Assembly: GCA_017555105.1 (NCBI GenBank)
Contig: JAFZHB010000020.1
Coordinates: 1-64,000, forward strand
Reading direction: 5' to 3'
Length of the DNA stretch: 64,000 nt
Origin: Alistipes sp.
GTDB lineage: Bacteria; Bacteroidota; Bacteroidia; Bacteroidales; Rikenellaceae
Within the stretch, counting starts at the first letter, position 1. Each line of letters begins with the position of its first letter. A program made the position numbers and the translations under genes. Shown here one piece after another: positions 34,781 to 42,910 of this stretch. A model generated the notes under the pieces. That model was given only the letters and a program-made list of their open reading frames with translations. It did no database searches and was not told where the DNA came from.

Positions 34781-35854
34781 TTAGATGTGTTGGTCGCCCT
34801 TGCGGAACTTCACCTCGTCGATGAACTTCTTGATGTTCTGCTCTTCGCTGCGAGGACAGATCATCAGCACATCCTCCGTATCGACGACGATGTACTCCTT
34901 TAGGCCGCTGATCACGGCAATTTTATCTTTCGGCAGCGAGACGAACGAGCTGCGTGTGTCGTAGAGGAAGCACCCCTCCTGCGGCGTGGCGTTCGCATAG
35001 CGATCCTTGCGCGAGTGCTGGTAGACCGACCCCCAGGTGCCGACATCGCTCCAGCCAAACTCGCCGCAGCGGACATAGACATTCTCGGCACGCTCCATCA
35101 CACCGTAGTCGATCGAGATGGCGCGGCACTCCGCAAATACACGCTCAACGGCCTCGCTCTCCTCCTCCGTGCCGAGGGCGGGCATCAGCCCCGTGAAGAG
35201 GGCGTGGTGCTCGGGGAGGTAGCGCTCGAAGGCCTCGACAATGGCCTTCACGGTCCAGATAAAGATACCCGAATTCCAGAAGAACTCGCCGCACTGCAGG
35301 AAGGTCTGTGCCAACTCGAGGTTGGGCTTCTCGGTGAAGCACTTCACCTTCGAGAGGGGTTGGTTGTCAGATACCTGGATGTAGCCATAGCCTGTGTCGG
35401 GACGGGTGGGTTTGATGCCGATCGTGACGAGCGCCTGCTCCTTGTCGGCAAATGAGAGACCCTCGCTGATGATGGCGCGGAAATCCTCCTCGTTCAGGAT
35501 GAAGTGATCCGACGGGGTTACGACCATCTCGGCGTTGGGATCCTTCTTTAGCAGCGTATAGGCGGCATAGGCGATGCAGGGGGCGGTGTTGCGGCCAATC
35601 GGCTCGCAGAGCACCTGCTCGGGCTTCAGCTCGGGGAGGTGTTCGAGTACGAGCGCCTTATAACGGCGGTTGGTGACCACCAGGAAGTGCTCGGCCGGAA
35701 TCAGCTTTTCGAATCGCTCGAAGGTGTGTCGAATGAAGGATTTACCTGTTCCCAGAATGTCGAGGAACTGCTTGGGCATAGCCTGGCGGCTCTTGGGCCA
35801 GAAGCGCGATCCGATGCCGCCGGCCATAATCACACAATATTTGTTCTGCTCCAT
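34781..35854 (-). CDS. manC: Mannose-1-phosphate guanylyltransferase
   Basis: 357 aa from ATG 35854. Makes GDP-mannose from mannose-1-phosphate and GTP for glycan synthesis. The start is set by the N-terminal nucleotide-binding motif VIMAGGIGSRFWPKSR (residues 8-23); upstream codons in frame would only add promoter sequence. CFTEKPNLELA and GEFFWNSGIFIW are further family markers. There is no C-terminal cupin, so it is not the bifunctional PMI type. It is co-transcribed with murF. Confidence 0.92.
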   Translation of the reverse strand: MEQNKYCVIMAGGIGSRFWPKSRQAMPKQFLDILGTGKSFIRHTFERFEKLIPAEHFLVVTNRRYKALVLEHLPELKPEQVLCEPIGRNTAPCIAYAAYTLLKKDPNAEMVVTPSDHFILNEEDFRAIISEGLSFADKEQALVTIGIKPTRPDTGYGYIQVSDNQPLSKVKCFTEKPNLELAQTFLQCGEFFWNSGIFIWTVKAIVEAFERYLPEHHALFTGLMPALGTEEESEAVERVFAECRAISIDYGVMERAENVYVRCGEFGWSDVGTWGSVYQHSRKDRYANATPQEGCFLYDTRSSFVSLPKDKIAVISGLKEYIVVDTEDVLMICPRSEEQNIKKFIDEVKFRKGDQHI

Positions 35855-35883
35855 AATATGGGGTATTTCGCATTTTGATAGTA

Positions 35884-35910
35884 CAAATATAGAAAAAATT
35901 TGTAACTTTG
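35884..35910. promoter_or_regulatory. Divergent -7 boxes, manC and pssA
   Basis: Minus-strand TATATTTG (35891-35884) serves manC with a leader of about 25-30 nt. Plus-strand TAACTTTG (35903-35910) serves pssA. The boxes are back to back with an 11-bp gap, so both polymerases compete for the same stretch. -33 elements are not clear. Confidence 0.55.
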
Positions 35911-35942
35911 CCATCTATAATAGAAGTGAAATTACACTGCGT

Positions 35943-36650
35943 ATGAAAATTCGACTTTTTACGCTACCGAACATGCTGACGCTCGGTAACCTGCTCTGCG
36001 GAGCAATCGCAGCCGTTTCGGCGTTGGTTTGGGGGAATCTGACCCTCTCGTTTTGGCTGATTGTAGCCGCCGCCGCGTGTGACTTTTTCGACGGCATGGT
36101 GGCTCGCCTGATGGGCATCAGCGGTCCGCTCGGGGTGCAGCTCGACTCGCTGGCCGATGATGTCTCGTTCGGCTTCGCTCCCTCGGCTATCCTCTTCGTG
36201 CTCTTCAATCGCGTAAATGGGGGTATGCTGCCCGATTGGGTGGGACTTACGGTCTTCCTCTTTGCAGCATTTGCAGCCCTGCGTCTGGCGAAGTTTAACA
36301 TCGACGAGGAGCAGAAGAGCGAGTTTCGCGGCCTGCCTACGCCCGCCGCTACGCTCTATGTGGTGAGCCTCGCCTGGTCGGTCGAGCATGCCGGTATCTG
36401 CGCAGGTCTGAACGCCTGGGGCGTGCTGATCACGGCTTGGGTGCTGGCTGTGGTGATGATCTCCTCGATCCCGATGTTCTCGCTCAAATTCCACGGCTTC
36501 GGTTGGCGAGGCAATGAGGTGCGCTATATCTTCCTCGTCGCATCGCTGGCTGTGTTGCTCCTCTTCGGTTTGGAGGCCATCCTGCTGATCATCGGTGCGT
36601 ATATCGCCGTGTCGTCGACGCTGGCACTCCTAAAACGCTCGAAGTCATAA
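35943..36650 (+). CDS. pssA: CDP-diacylglycerol-serine O-phosphatidyltransferase
   Basis: 235-aa inner-membrane enzyme of the CDP-alcohol phosphatidyltransferase family, probably making phosphatidylserine. The full DGxxAR…G…DxxxD signature is present in DFFDGMVARLMGISGPLGVQLDSLADDVSFG. Six or more membrane helices are visible. ATG 35943 (MKIRLFTLPNMLTLGNLLCG) gives the usual PssA N-terminus; a longer frame upstream overlaps manC and is rejected. The promoter of the next gene begins 4 bp after its stop. Confidence 0.92.
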   Translation: MKIRLFTLPNMLTLGNLLCGAIAAVSALVWGNLTLSFWLIVAAAACDFFDGMVARLMGISGPLGVQLDSLADDVSFGFAPSAILFVLFNRVNGGMLPDWVGLTVFLFAAFAALRLAKFNIDEEQKSEFRGLPTPAATLYVVSLAWSVEHAGICAGLNAWGVLITAWVLAVVMISSIPMFSLKFHGFGWRGNEVRYIFLVASLAVLLLFGLEAILLIIGAYIAVSSTLALLKRSKS

Positions 36651-36653
36651 GGT

Positions 36654-36685
36654 TTTGGCGTTTTGAAAATTTTTTATTAACTTTG
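36654..36685 (+). promoter_or_regulatory. Promoter of the Porin_10 gene
   Basis: TTTG (36654-36657), 20 bp, TAACTTTG (36678-36685): full consensus. It begins 4 bp after the pssA stop and gives a leader of about 25 nt. Confidence 0.75.
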
Positions 36686-36713
36686 CCCCGATTTTTCGCC
36701 CAATAGTTGCAAG

Positions 36714-38846
36714 ATGGTACGAATGATGCGTTGGACAACGGTGCTGGCAACCCTGCTGATGGTGTTGGGTTGCGGCGAGGCTATGGCTCAGGGACTCAGT
36801 GCCCGTGCCATGAATCGTGCTATGCGCAACGGCCAGAGCGGGCAGCTCTACGGCTCGAACCCCTACGACACCTCGGGCAATGGCGAGGAGGAGGCGCAGG
36901 GGCAGCCGCAGGATACCACCCAGAAGCGCATCAAAAAGCCCTTGGAGAGCTACTTCTTCAGCGACTCGGTGCGTGCGCTGCCTAACTTTGCGTGGAATCG
37001 CTCGATGCGCTTCAACCGCGTTGAACTCATCGACCAGGATACGATGCTCGAGAACTTCCGCATCGACTACCCCTTCTACCGCGAGGATGTGGGTGACATT
37101 GCTCAGGGAGCGCTGGGCCAGACCTCGCTGCCGATCAACTATTTCCGCCGTTCGACGGATCCCGATTTTACCTTCGCATCGCCCTATTACGCATACACCT
37201 TCGATGCCGAGAATGTACCCTACTACAGCGTGAAGAAGCCGATGACGCTCATGACCTACTTCGAGTCGGGTCAGAAGCGCTTCCGCGAGGAGCAGTTCCA
37301 GATTATGCACGCGCAGAACATCTCGCCCTCGACGGGTTTCAATGTCGACTACAAGTCGCGTGGTACGCGCGGTCGCTACGAGCGTCAGCGCACCAAGAAC
37401 CACAACCTCTCGCTGGCGGTCAACCATACGGGACGCCGCTACTCGGTGCATGCCGGTTACTTCAACAACCACATCGAGCAGCAGGAGAATGGTGGTGTAG
37501 TGGGCGAGTGGGCGATTGCCGATACGGTCTTTCAGATGCCCTCGGGTGTGCCGATGAAGCTGGCCAAGGCGCAGGCCGAGAACACCTACCGCAACAACGG
37601 TTTCTTCGTGGTGCAGAGCTACGGTATTCCGTTGCAGCGCATGACCGAGAGCGACTTCTCGATGGCCGGCCTTTCGGCACTCTATGTGGGACACTCCTTC
37701 GAGTATTCGGCCTGGAGCAAGACCTACTCGGATGTGCGTGCCGAGTATACGAACGAACGCGATCACCGTGGCGAGAATGGCGAATTTGTCTCGGCCAAAG
37801 GTGAATATTATAAAAACTGGTATATCAATCCGTCGCAGACGCGTGACTCGCTCTACGAGCGCCGCATCTCGAACCGTTTCTTTGTGCAGGCACAGCCGTG
37901 GAATCGTGACGGCGTGGTGGGTACGCTCGATGCTGGTGTGGGCATCGATCACTACACCTACTCGCAGTTCGCCCTCGACGACTACCTGAAGGGTAGCTAC
38001 GCGAAGGAGAACGACACGCAGTTCTTCCTCTATGGAGCGGTGAGCGGAAAGATTAAGAAGTATGTCGATTGGGACGCCGATCTCGAGATCCCGTTCGACG
38101 ATCGAAATGGTGATTTCCATCTGGGTGGTCATATCGCCCTGAATGGAAACCTTTTCGGTGAACCCTTCGTTCTCGACGGCCGATTCTCGTTGGATCGCCG
38201 TATGCCGGGCTACTGGCATGAGAACCTATTCTCGAACCACTTTATGTGGTCCACTCCTTTAGATAAGGAGACTGAAACCCGTTTGGAGGCAACCTTGAGG
38301 CTCCCGGGCCGCGCCTTTGAGGCCGGTTTGTGGCAGAGTGTGGTGTCGGACAAGATCTACTACGGATCGGACGCCCATGTCGCACAGAAGGGGGGCGAGG
38401 TGAGCATCACGGGGGTGTATCTGCGCAAAGATTTCCGCCTTGGCGGATTTCATTTGGACAACAGGGTATTGTTGCAGTGGAGTACGAACGAAGAAGTTGT
38501 ACCTGTTCCTTTAGCGGCTGCCTACCTCTCGTATTACTACGAGTTCTGGGTGGTACGCAATGTGTTGCGCCTGCAGTTGGGCCTCGACGGTCGCTTTAAT
38601 ACGGAGTATTATGCACCGTCGTATAACCCCGCACTGTCGGCCTACTACAACCAGCGCGAGATGAAGGTGGGAGGCTATCCCTACCTCGATGCTTTCGCGA
38701 TGGCGAAGTGGAAACGCATGCGAATTTTCCTCAAATACCAGCATGTGAACCGAGCGCTGATGGATGGCGCTTACTTTTCGGCGGCGGGTTATCCGCTCAA
38801 TCCGGGTATGTTCAAGATGGGTATTTCGTGGAGCTTCTACGATTAG
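36714..38846 (+). CDS. Putative outer-membrane porin (Porin_10 family)
   Basis: 710 aa. Signal peptide (to about AMA, residue 24), a low-complexity linker with EEEAQGQPQDTTQ, then a long beta-barrel. QTSLPINYFRRSTDPDFTF and VPYYSVKKPMTLMTYFESGQKRFREEQFQIMHAQNISP are conserved N-terminal segments of these proteins. The C-terminus FKMGISWSFYD is barrel-like. The transported substrate is unknown. Start may be ATG 36714 or 36723. A lytic transglycosylase follows after 37 nt. Confidence 0.8.
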   Translation: MVRMMRWTTVLATLLMVLGCGEAMAQGLSARAMNRAMRNGQSGQLYGSNPYDTSGNGEEEAQGQPQDTTQKRIKKPLESYFFSDSVRALPNFAWNRSMRFNRVELIDQDTMLENFRIDYPFYREDVGDIAQGALGQTSLPINYFRRSTDPDFTFASPYYAYTFDAENVPYYSVKKPMTLMTYFESGQKRFREEQFQIMHAQNISPSTGFNVDYKSRGTRGRYERQRTKNHNLSLAVNHTGRRYSVHAGYFNNHIEQQENGGVVGEWAIADTVFQMPSGVPMKLAKAQAENTYRNNGFFVVQSYGIPLQRMTESDFSMAGLSALYVGHSFEYSAWSKTYSDVRAEYTNERDHRGENGEFVSAKGEYYKNWYINPSQTRDSLYERRISNRFFVQAQPWNRDGVVGTLDAGVGIDHYTYSQFALDDYLKGSYAKENDTQFFLYGAVSGKIKKYVDWDADLEIPFDDRNGDFHLGGHIALNGNLFGEPFVLDGRFSLDRRMPGYWHENLFSNHFMWSTPLDKETETRLEATLRLPGRAFEAGLWQSVVSDKIYYGSDAHVAQKGGEVSITGVYLRKDFRLGGFHLDNRVLLQWSTNEEVVPVPLAAAYLSYYYEFWVVRNVLRLQLGLDGRFNTEYYAPSYNPALSAYYNQREMKVGGYPYLDAFAMAKWKRMRIFLKYQHVNRALMDGAYFSAAGYPLNPGMFKMGISWSFYD

Positions 38847-38883
38847 AACCGCGCTCTTCGCAACGGGTGAGCTGCCCGCAAAG

Positions 38884-39585
38884 ATGCGACCTATGTTAAA
38901 GAAAACTTTATTAGTTGTTTCGTTCTTTTCAATTTTTACCTTTTTAAGCGGTACGCGTGACCGCATCGACGCTACGACTCGTTCGAGCGTCTTGTTGGCT
39001 GCCGATTTCGAGGATAACTCGCTGCTGCCCGAGGGGGAGTATGCGATCTCGACCTACGACAACCTTTTTCGAAACATCAGTGAGCGTGAGGGTAACGATT
39101 GGCGACTGCTGTCGGCCATCGCCTACCACGAAACGCGCTTTATGCCCGCCCTCGAGTCGAAGCAGGGTGCGCGCGGAATTATGCAGATCATGCCTTCGGT
39201 CGCCCGTCAATTTGGCGTTGAGGTGGAGAAGTTGACTGATCTGAAGACGAATATCTGGCTGGCGAATCGCCTTCTGAACGAGTTGGAGCAGATTATGCAG
39301 TTCCCCGCTTCGGTCTCGGCAGAGGATCGCCTGAGCCTGGTTCTGGCCGCCTACAATGGCGGTATCGGCCATGTGAACGATGCACGCCGTCTGGCACGAG
39401 CCCACGGTGAGAACCACAACTCGTGGGAGGCTGTATCGCGCTATTTGGCCTTAAAGTCCGATCCGGCCTACTATGAGCACGAAGTGGTGCGCAACGGCCG
39501 TTTCGTAGGTTATGGGCAGACGGCAGCCTATGTAGAGAATGTCCGTGATCGCTACGCCCGCTATTGCCGCCGCGTAGCACGCTAA
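38884..39585 (+). CDS. Lytic transglycosylase, SLT/MltF-like
   Basis: About 233 aa. An N-terminal signal or anchor (LKKTLLVVSFFSIFTFLSG) precedes a soluble-lytic-transglycosylase domain. The catalytic Glu is in LSAIAYHETRF. QGARGIMQIMPSVARQFG and VLAAYNGGIGHVNDARRLA are the other two family motifs. It cleaves the MurNAc-GlcNAc bond in peptidoglycan. MltF-type proteins often carry a substrate-binding domain first; it is missing here. Start is 38884 or 38893; a longer frame from 38764 overlaps the porin and lacks a signal peptide at its start. Confidence 0.88.
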   Translation: MRPMLKKTLLVVSFFSIFTFLSGTRDRIDATTRSSVLLAADFEDNSLLPEGEYAISTYDNLFRNISEREGNDWRLLSAIAYHETRFMPALESKQGARGIMQIMPSVARQFGVEVEKLTDLKTNIWLANRLLNELEQIMQFPASVSAEDRLSLVLAAYNGGIGHVNDARRLARAHGENHNSWEAVSRYLALKSDPAYYEHEVVRNGRFVGYGQTAAYVENVRDRYARYCRRVAR

Positions 39586-39618
39586 TTAGAGTGTAAACAA
39601 CCCGCAAGCGTGATCGCC

Positions 39619-40164
39619 ATGGAGGAGAGATCGGAAGAGAAGGTGTGGTTTGCGATGCGTGCGACCTATCGTCGCGAGATGATCGCTAAACGCCAGTTGG
39701 AGGCCCTCGCTATCGAGAGCTTCGTTCCGATGCGTTATGAGCTGCAACAGCGCGGTACGCGCCGTGTGCGCAAGCTCGTGCCTGCGATTCACAACCTGAT
39801 CTTTGTCCTGGCCGAGCCGAGCCGCCTGCAGGCCGCCAAGGCGAAGATGCCCTACCTGCAATACATCATTCGTAAGGGCTTTCAGGAGCGCGGCAGCAAG
39901 ATCATTGTGCCGAAGGAGCAGATGGAGCGTTTCATCGCCATTTGCGGTACGATGGATGATGAGCTGACCTACCTCGCCCCGACGGAGGTGCACCTCGAAG
40001 TGGGGCAGCGCGTCCGCATCCACGGAGGTTCGTGCGACGGACAGGAGGGACACCTCGTGAAGGTGCCTGGCTTCCGCAGCCGCCGTGTAGTGGTAGCCAT
40101 CGAGGGAGTGGTGATGGTGGCGCTGGCTAAGGTAGCTCCCGAACAGATAGAGGTTCTGCATTAA
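39619..40164 (+). CDS. UpxY-type NusG paralogue (transcription antiterminator), solitary
   Basis: 181 aa. A NusG-N domain (about 5-110: KVWFAMRATYRREMIAKRQLEALAIESFVPM) and a C-terminal KOW domain (about 125-170: EVGQRVRIHGGSCDGQEGHLVKVPG). In Bacteroides such proteins act in cis on long capsule or exopolysaccharide operons and are encoded just upstream of them. Here no glycan genes follow: the gene runs into a tRNA region on the opposite strand. ATG 39619 is preferred to the in-frame GTG at 39610. It may act in trans or be a leftover of a lost locus. Confidence 0.85.
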   Translation: MEERSEEKVWFAMRATYRREMIAKRQLEALAIESFVPMRYELQQRGTRRVRKLVPAIHNLIFVLAEPSRLQAAKAKMPYLQYIIRKGFQERGSKIIVPKEQMERFIAICGTMDDELTYLAPTEVHLEVGQRVRIHGGSCDGQEGHLVKVPGFRSRRVVVAIEGVVMVALAKVAPEQIEVLH

Positions 40165-40278
40165 AGAAGCGCTCTGACTTTGTTCTACAACTTCTACATC
40201 TTATTCGCATAACCCGCACTTAGGTGAGCGTGCCGGCAGGCATAAAAAAAAGAGGCACTCGATTGGAGGCCTCTTTTT

Positions 40279-40301
40279 TGGTTGAACTGCCGGGACTCGA
40301 A
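40279..40301 (-). pseudogene. tRNA-Gln 3'-end remnant
   Basis: On the minus strand it matches TTCGAGTCCCGGCAGTTCA plus ACCA exactly: T-loop half, T-stem, acceptor strand, discriminator and CCA of the intact tRNA-Gln. The anticodon and 5' half are absent. It retains a terminator immediately downstream (stem 40251-40256 with 40269-40274). Confidence 0.85.
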
Positions 40302-40399
40302 GGGCGGGCCTGAGGGCATCGCCCTCGCGCGAATACCATTGAAAATCAAAGATAATTATTCGCGCAACCCGCCCTTAAGTGAGAGTTCCGCCAGGGCAC

Positions 40400-40428
40400 A
40401 AAAAAAAGAGACCCAAGGTCTCTTTTTT
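40400..40428 (-). terminator. Terminator of tRNA-Gln
   Basis: AGAGACC (40407-40413) pairs with GGTCTCT (40417-40423) around CAA. A-runs and T-runs extend the stem on both sides, so it works on either strand. Confidence 0.75.
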
Positions 40429-40502
40429 TGGTTGAACTGCCGGGACTCGAACCCAGAACGACAGAACCAAAATCTGCTGTGTTACCATTACACCACAGTT
40501 CA
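40429..40502 (-). tRNA. tRNA-Gln (anticodon UUG), CCA encoded
   Basis: 74 nt on the minus strand. Acceptor TGAACTG/CAGTTCA, D-arm GTGT…ACAC, anticodon stem GCAGA/TCTGT with loop TTTTGGT (UUG at 34-36), T-arm CTGGG-TTCGAGT-CCCGG, discriminator A, then genomic CCA. All stems pair, allowing G-U. It has its own consensus promoter and terminator. Confidence 0.97.
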
Positions 40503-40523
40503 ATCCGATGCTCGAAAGCGGGA

Positions 40524-40554
40524 CAAAGGTAGGCAAAAAATCTGAATACACAAA
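40524..40554 (-). promoter_or_regulatory. Promoter of tRNA-Gln
   Basis: Minus-strand TTTG (40554-40551), 19 bp, TACCTTTG (40531-40524), 21 nt ahead of the mature tRNA 5' end. Exact consensus and spacing. Confidence 0.8.
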
Positions 40555-40596
40555 TTCTCACCCACTAAAATCGCTCTTTTTCTAGGCGTTGAGCGC

Positions 40597-40851
40597 TTAT
40601 TCGTTGAGTGCCTGACGCAGTGCGCGTGCCAACTGATCGGGGCACGAAGTGCCGCGTCCACGGCAGTCGATGCCCTCAAGGCGTGCGATGGCCTCCTCGA
40701 CCTGCATGCCGCGCACAAGGGCTGCGATGCCCTGTGTGTTGCCGTGGCAGCCGCCGACGAACGAAGCCTCGACGATCGTCTGCTCGTCAACCGTGACAAT
40801 AACAGCCTGCGAGCAGGTGCCCTGCGTGGGGTAGGTAATGGTCTTCTTCAT
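40597..40851 (-). CDS. TSCPD-domain protein
   Basis: 84 aa, from ATG 40851 (MKKTITYPTQGTCSQ). Conserved cysteines sit in TCSQ, GGCHGNTQG and CRGRGTSCPDQLARAL, the last being the TSCPD signature. Stand-alone TSCPD proteins resemble the C-terminal zinc/cofactor-like module of vitamin B12-dependent ribonucleotide reductases, but their role alone is unknown. It lies 77 nt downstream of yajC on the same strand. Confidence 0.88.
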   Translation of the reverse strand: MKKTITYPTQGTCSQAVIVTVDEQTIVEASFVGGCHGNTQGIAALVRGMQVEEAIARLEGIDCRGRGTSCPDQLARALRQALNE

Positions 40852-40928
40852 GGGAAAGCGTGTTTGTTGTGAGAAAATAGGGTGGCTCCTTGCGAGAACC
40901 ACCCTGTCTGTTTGGTGTCGATTGTCGA

Positions 40929-41249
40929 CTACTGCTGCTGCAGACCCGACGGATCGGCTACAACCATGTTCTTGTCGATGCGCAGCGTTACATTGCCGTC
41001 TACCTCGATCAGCAGGGTCGTATCCTTCACCTCCTTCACCATGCCGTAGATACCGCCGGCAGTGATGATCTTATCACCCTTTTTCAGGTTGTTGCGGAAC
41101 TCCTGCATCTGCTTGCGGCGCTTTGCCTCGGGACGCCACATGAAGAGCCACATGACGAGGAACATCAGACCAAGCATGATCAGGAAACTGTACTGCTGCA
41201 TGAAGCCGGGCTGCGGCTCAACAGGTACAACTTGAAGGAAATTCATCAT
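40929..41249 (-). CDS. yajC: YajC subunit of the Sec translocon accessory complex
   Basis: 106 aa. One membrane helix (about 20-40: YSFLIMLGLMFLVMWLFMW), then the conserved basic RPEAKRRKQMQEFRNNLKKGDKIITAGGIYGMVKEV. Works with SecDF. It has its own consensus promoter even though nusB and a DUF1573 gene lie upstream on the same strand. Confidence 0.95.
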   Translation of the reverse strand: MMNFLQVVPVEPQPGFMQQYSFLIMLGLMFLVMWLFMWRPEAKRRKQMQEFRNNLKKGDKIITAGGIYGMVKEVKDTTLLIEVDGNVTLRIDKNMVVADPSGLQQQ

Positions 41250-41281
41250 ATTGTTTCTGTTTTTTTAGTGATTACTTGATG

Positions 41282-41312
41282 CAAATATACGCATTATTTG
41301 CTGAAATGCAAA
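41282..41312 (-). promoter_or_regulatory. Promoter of yajC
   Basis: Minus-strand TTTG (41312-41309), 19 bp, TATATTTG (41289-41282), 32 nt before the yajC ATG. Exact consensus. Confidence 0.75.
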
Positions 41313-41316
41313 TTCT

Positions 41317-41739
41317 CTACTCAACATCGGCCTCCACATAGAGTCGGTGGGGCTCGCGGCTACCCGAGAGGCGAATCTTGACCACTTTGAACTGCCAGCC
41401 GTAGCTCCCTGCGCTGTCGAAGCGGAGGTTTGCTGCGCGCTGCTCACCCGATTTAAGCGGCTGATTTTCATACTCAAGTGTGGTGCATCCACAGGTGCGA
41501 TCGTAGCCCAGGATGACGATCGGCTGGGTGCTTTCGTTCGCAAAGAGAAGCGGCAACACTGCCACTTCGCCCGCGTGCATATGCCCAAAACGCACCGTAT
41601 CCGATCCGCCTTCGGCAAGCGTTTGGTCGTTGATGGTGATCTTTTGACCCGAAGGGAGTGTCGGCTGAGCCTGATGGCGTGAGCCACAGGCCACCAATGC
41701 CAACAATCCGACCAGCAAACACCACCGAACGAGCCGCAT
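41317..41739 (-). CDS. DUF1573 lipoprotein
   Basis: 140 aa. Signal peptide with lipobox ending at C18 (GLLALVACGS). One DUF1573 domain: GHMHAGEVAVLPLLFANESTQPIVILGYDRTCGCTTLEYENQPLKSGEQ, with the CGC motif. Function unknown. Its ATG is 14 nt after the nusB stop, so it is co-transcribed with nusB. A second DUF1573 protein is encoded at 18166. Confidence 0.85.
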   Translation of the reverse strand: MRLVRWCLLVGLLALVACGSRHQAQPTLPSGQKITINDQTLAEGGSDTVRFGHMHAGEVAVLPLLFANESTQPIVILGYDRTCGCTTLEYENQPLKSGEQRAANLRFDSAGSYGWQFKVVKIRLSGSREPHRLYVEADVE

Positions 41740-41753
41740 CGCCTCTCTGCGGA

Positions 41754-42689
41754 TTAGATCAGACCGCGACCCGACTTCTGGATCTTGCCCTCCTCGGTGA
41801 GCGCGGCTACGATCTTGTCGAGCACACCATTGATGAAGGTGCTACTGCCGGGCGTGGAGTAGTACTTCGAGATCTCGATCCACTCGTCCATGGTTACCTT
41901 CACGGGAATCGAGGGGAAGCTGACGAGCTCGGCTACGGCTGTGCCCAAGATCAGGTTGTCCATGAAGACCACGCGCTCGATGTCCCAGTTGGCCGTGAAG
42001 CGGTCGAGCAGCTCCTGGTACTCGTCGAAGTGGAGCAGCGCCTTCTCAAAGAGGGTCGTCAGGAAGGCGGGATCCTCCTCGCTCTTGTACTTGTCGGCTA
42101 CACGCAGGGCGGTGTGCGAGATGCGCATGTTGCTCAGCGTGCGCTGGATCATCATCAGGATGTAGGGCAGGTCATCGATCCAGTAGATCGACATCTCCTC
42201 CAACACCTCGTCGAGTGCCGGGCAGTCGGCCAGCATCGTGAAGAGGTAGTCCACCATGGCGCGATCCTCCTCGAACGAGCGCTCCTCGCGTGCCATGTAG
42301 GTGCGGTAGTAGTCGCTCTCGCTGAGCTGGTTGAAGATCGAGCGGATCAGCTCGGGATAGTTCTTCCAGCCGAGTTTGTGCTTGGCTACATAGTCGTTGA
42401 CAGCATCCGTGTTGGCGATCGTGCGGATCACACGGTTGTCGATAAATTTCGTGTTGGGGTGCAGATCCTCAAAGGTGGGGAGCTTCTTCTGCATGGCGAT
42501 CTGCTGACGCTCGGCAGCGTAGCTGACAAGCTCCTCGGGCAGGGCAAGCAGTTGGAAGTAGAGATCGTAGGCCTTATCGACCGAAGCGATGAGGTTCTTC
42601 TCGGAGGCGGCCATATGACCGGCATCGGCCTTGATGTGTGCAAAGAGTGCTTTCAGGACCTTGATGCGGAGTAATCGTCTGCTTAACAT
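41754..42689 (-). CDS. nusB: Transcription antitermination factor NusB, long Bacteroidota form
   Basis: 311 aa, twice the E. coli length. N-terminal MLSRRLLRIKVLKALFAHI and the C-terminal NusB core WDIERVVFMDNLILGTAVAELVSFPSIPVKVTMDEWIEISKYYSTPGSSTFINGVLDKI are clear. The middle (about 60-210) is the extra helical region typical of this phylum. It binds boxA RNA with NusE in rRNA antitermination. A -7 box lies 35 nt upstream. Confidence 0.92.
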   Translation of the reverse strand: MLSRRLLRIKVLKALFAHIKADAGHMAASEKNLIASVDKAYDLYFQLLALPEELVSYAAERQQIAMQKKLPTFEDLHPNTKFIDNRVIRTIANTDAVNDYVAKHKLGWKNYPELIRSIFNQLSESDYYRTYMAREERSFEEDRAMVDYLFTMLADCPALDEVLEEMSIYWIDDLPYILMMIQRTLSNMRISHTALRVADKYKSEEDPAFLTTLFEKALLHFDEYQELLDRFTANWDIERVVFMDNLILGTAVAELVSFPSIPVKVTMDEWIEISKYYSTPGSSTFINGVLDKIVAALTEEGKIQKSGRGLI

Positions 42690-42724
42690 ATCTTAGAACG
42701 GTTATTTTTGCTGTTTTGTGGCCA

Positions 42725-42732
42725 CAAAGATA
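42725..42732 (-). promoter_or_regulatory. -7 box of nusB
   Basis: TATCTTTG on the minus strand, 35 nt before the nusB ATG. The nearest TTTG (42760-42757) is 24 bp upstream, wider than usual. Confidence 0.45.
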
Positions 42733-42738
42733 CAAAGA

Positions 42739-42770
42739 AATTCAGCATCTCGCATTCAAAATGCAAAATT
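42739..42770. repeat. AT-rich element, copy h (in a divergent promoter region)
   Basis: AATTCAGCATCTCGCATTC followed by AAAATGCAAAATT. It is a degenerate relative of the post-stop family, but lies between two divergent starts (nusB and the NadX-like gene), not after a stop. Confidence 0.4.
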
Positions 42771-42898
42771 ATTTTTAGCAACTGACGGGTGGCGTGAGTT
42801 TAGTGAATTTAATGAACAGAACGAAGGTGGGGAGCGCCGAATATAATGACCCCAAGAAGGCCTAAATGGCCTAATTTTTCTATGTGGTATTTTTTCGC

Positions 42899-42906
42899 TA
42901 TATTTG
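42899..42906 (+). promoter_or_regulatory. -7 box of the NadX-like gene (near-leaderless)
   Basis: TATATTTG ends only 4 nt before the ATG at 42911, so transcription should begin at or next to the start codon. Confidence 0.6.
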
Positions 42907-42910
42907 CCCT

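Larger units (their letters stand above)
40201..40451. repeat. Imperfect ~100-bp tandem duplication of the tRNA-Gln 3' region
   Basis: Copy A at 40201-40301 and copy B at 40356-40451 share a TTATTCGC…AACCCGC start, a poly-A/hairpin/poly-T terminator, and the last 23 nt of tRNA-Gln. They are separated by 54 bp. Copy B continues into the complete tRNA gene; copy A stops inside the T-loop. Confidence 0.8.

Noticed and set aside
42884..42910. GTG start 9 codons upstream for the NadX-like gene
   Set aside because: The -7 box (42899-42906) lies inside this extension, and the Rossmann motif starts properly at ATG 42911.
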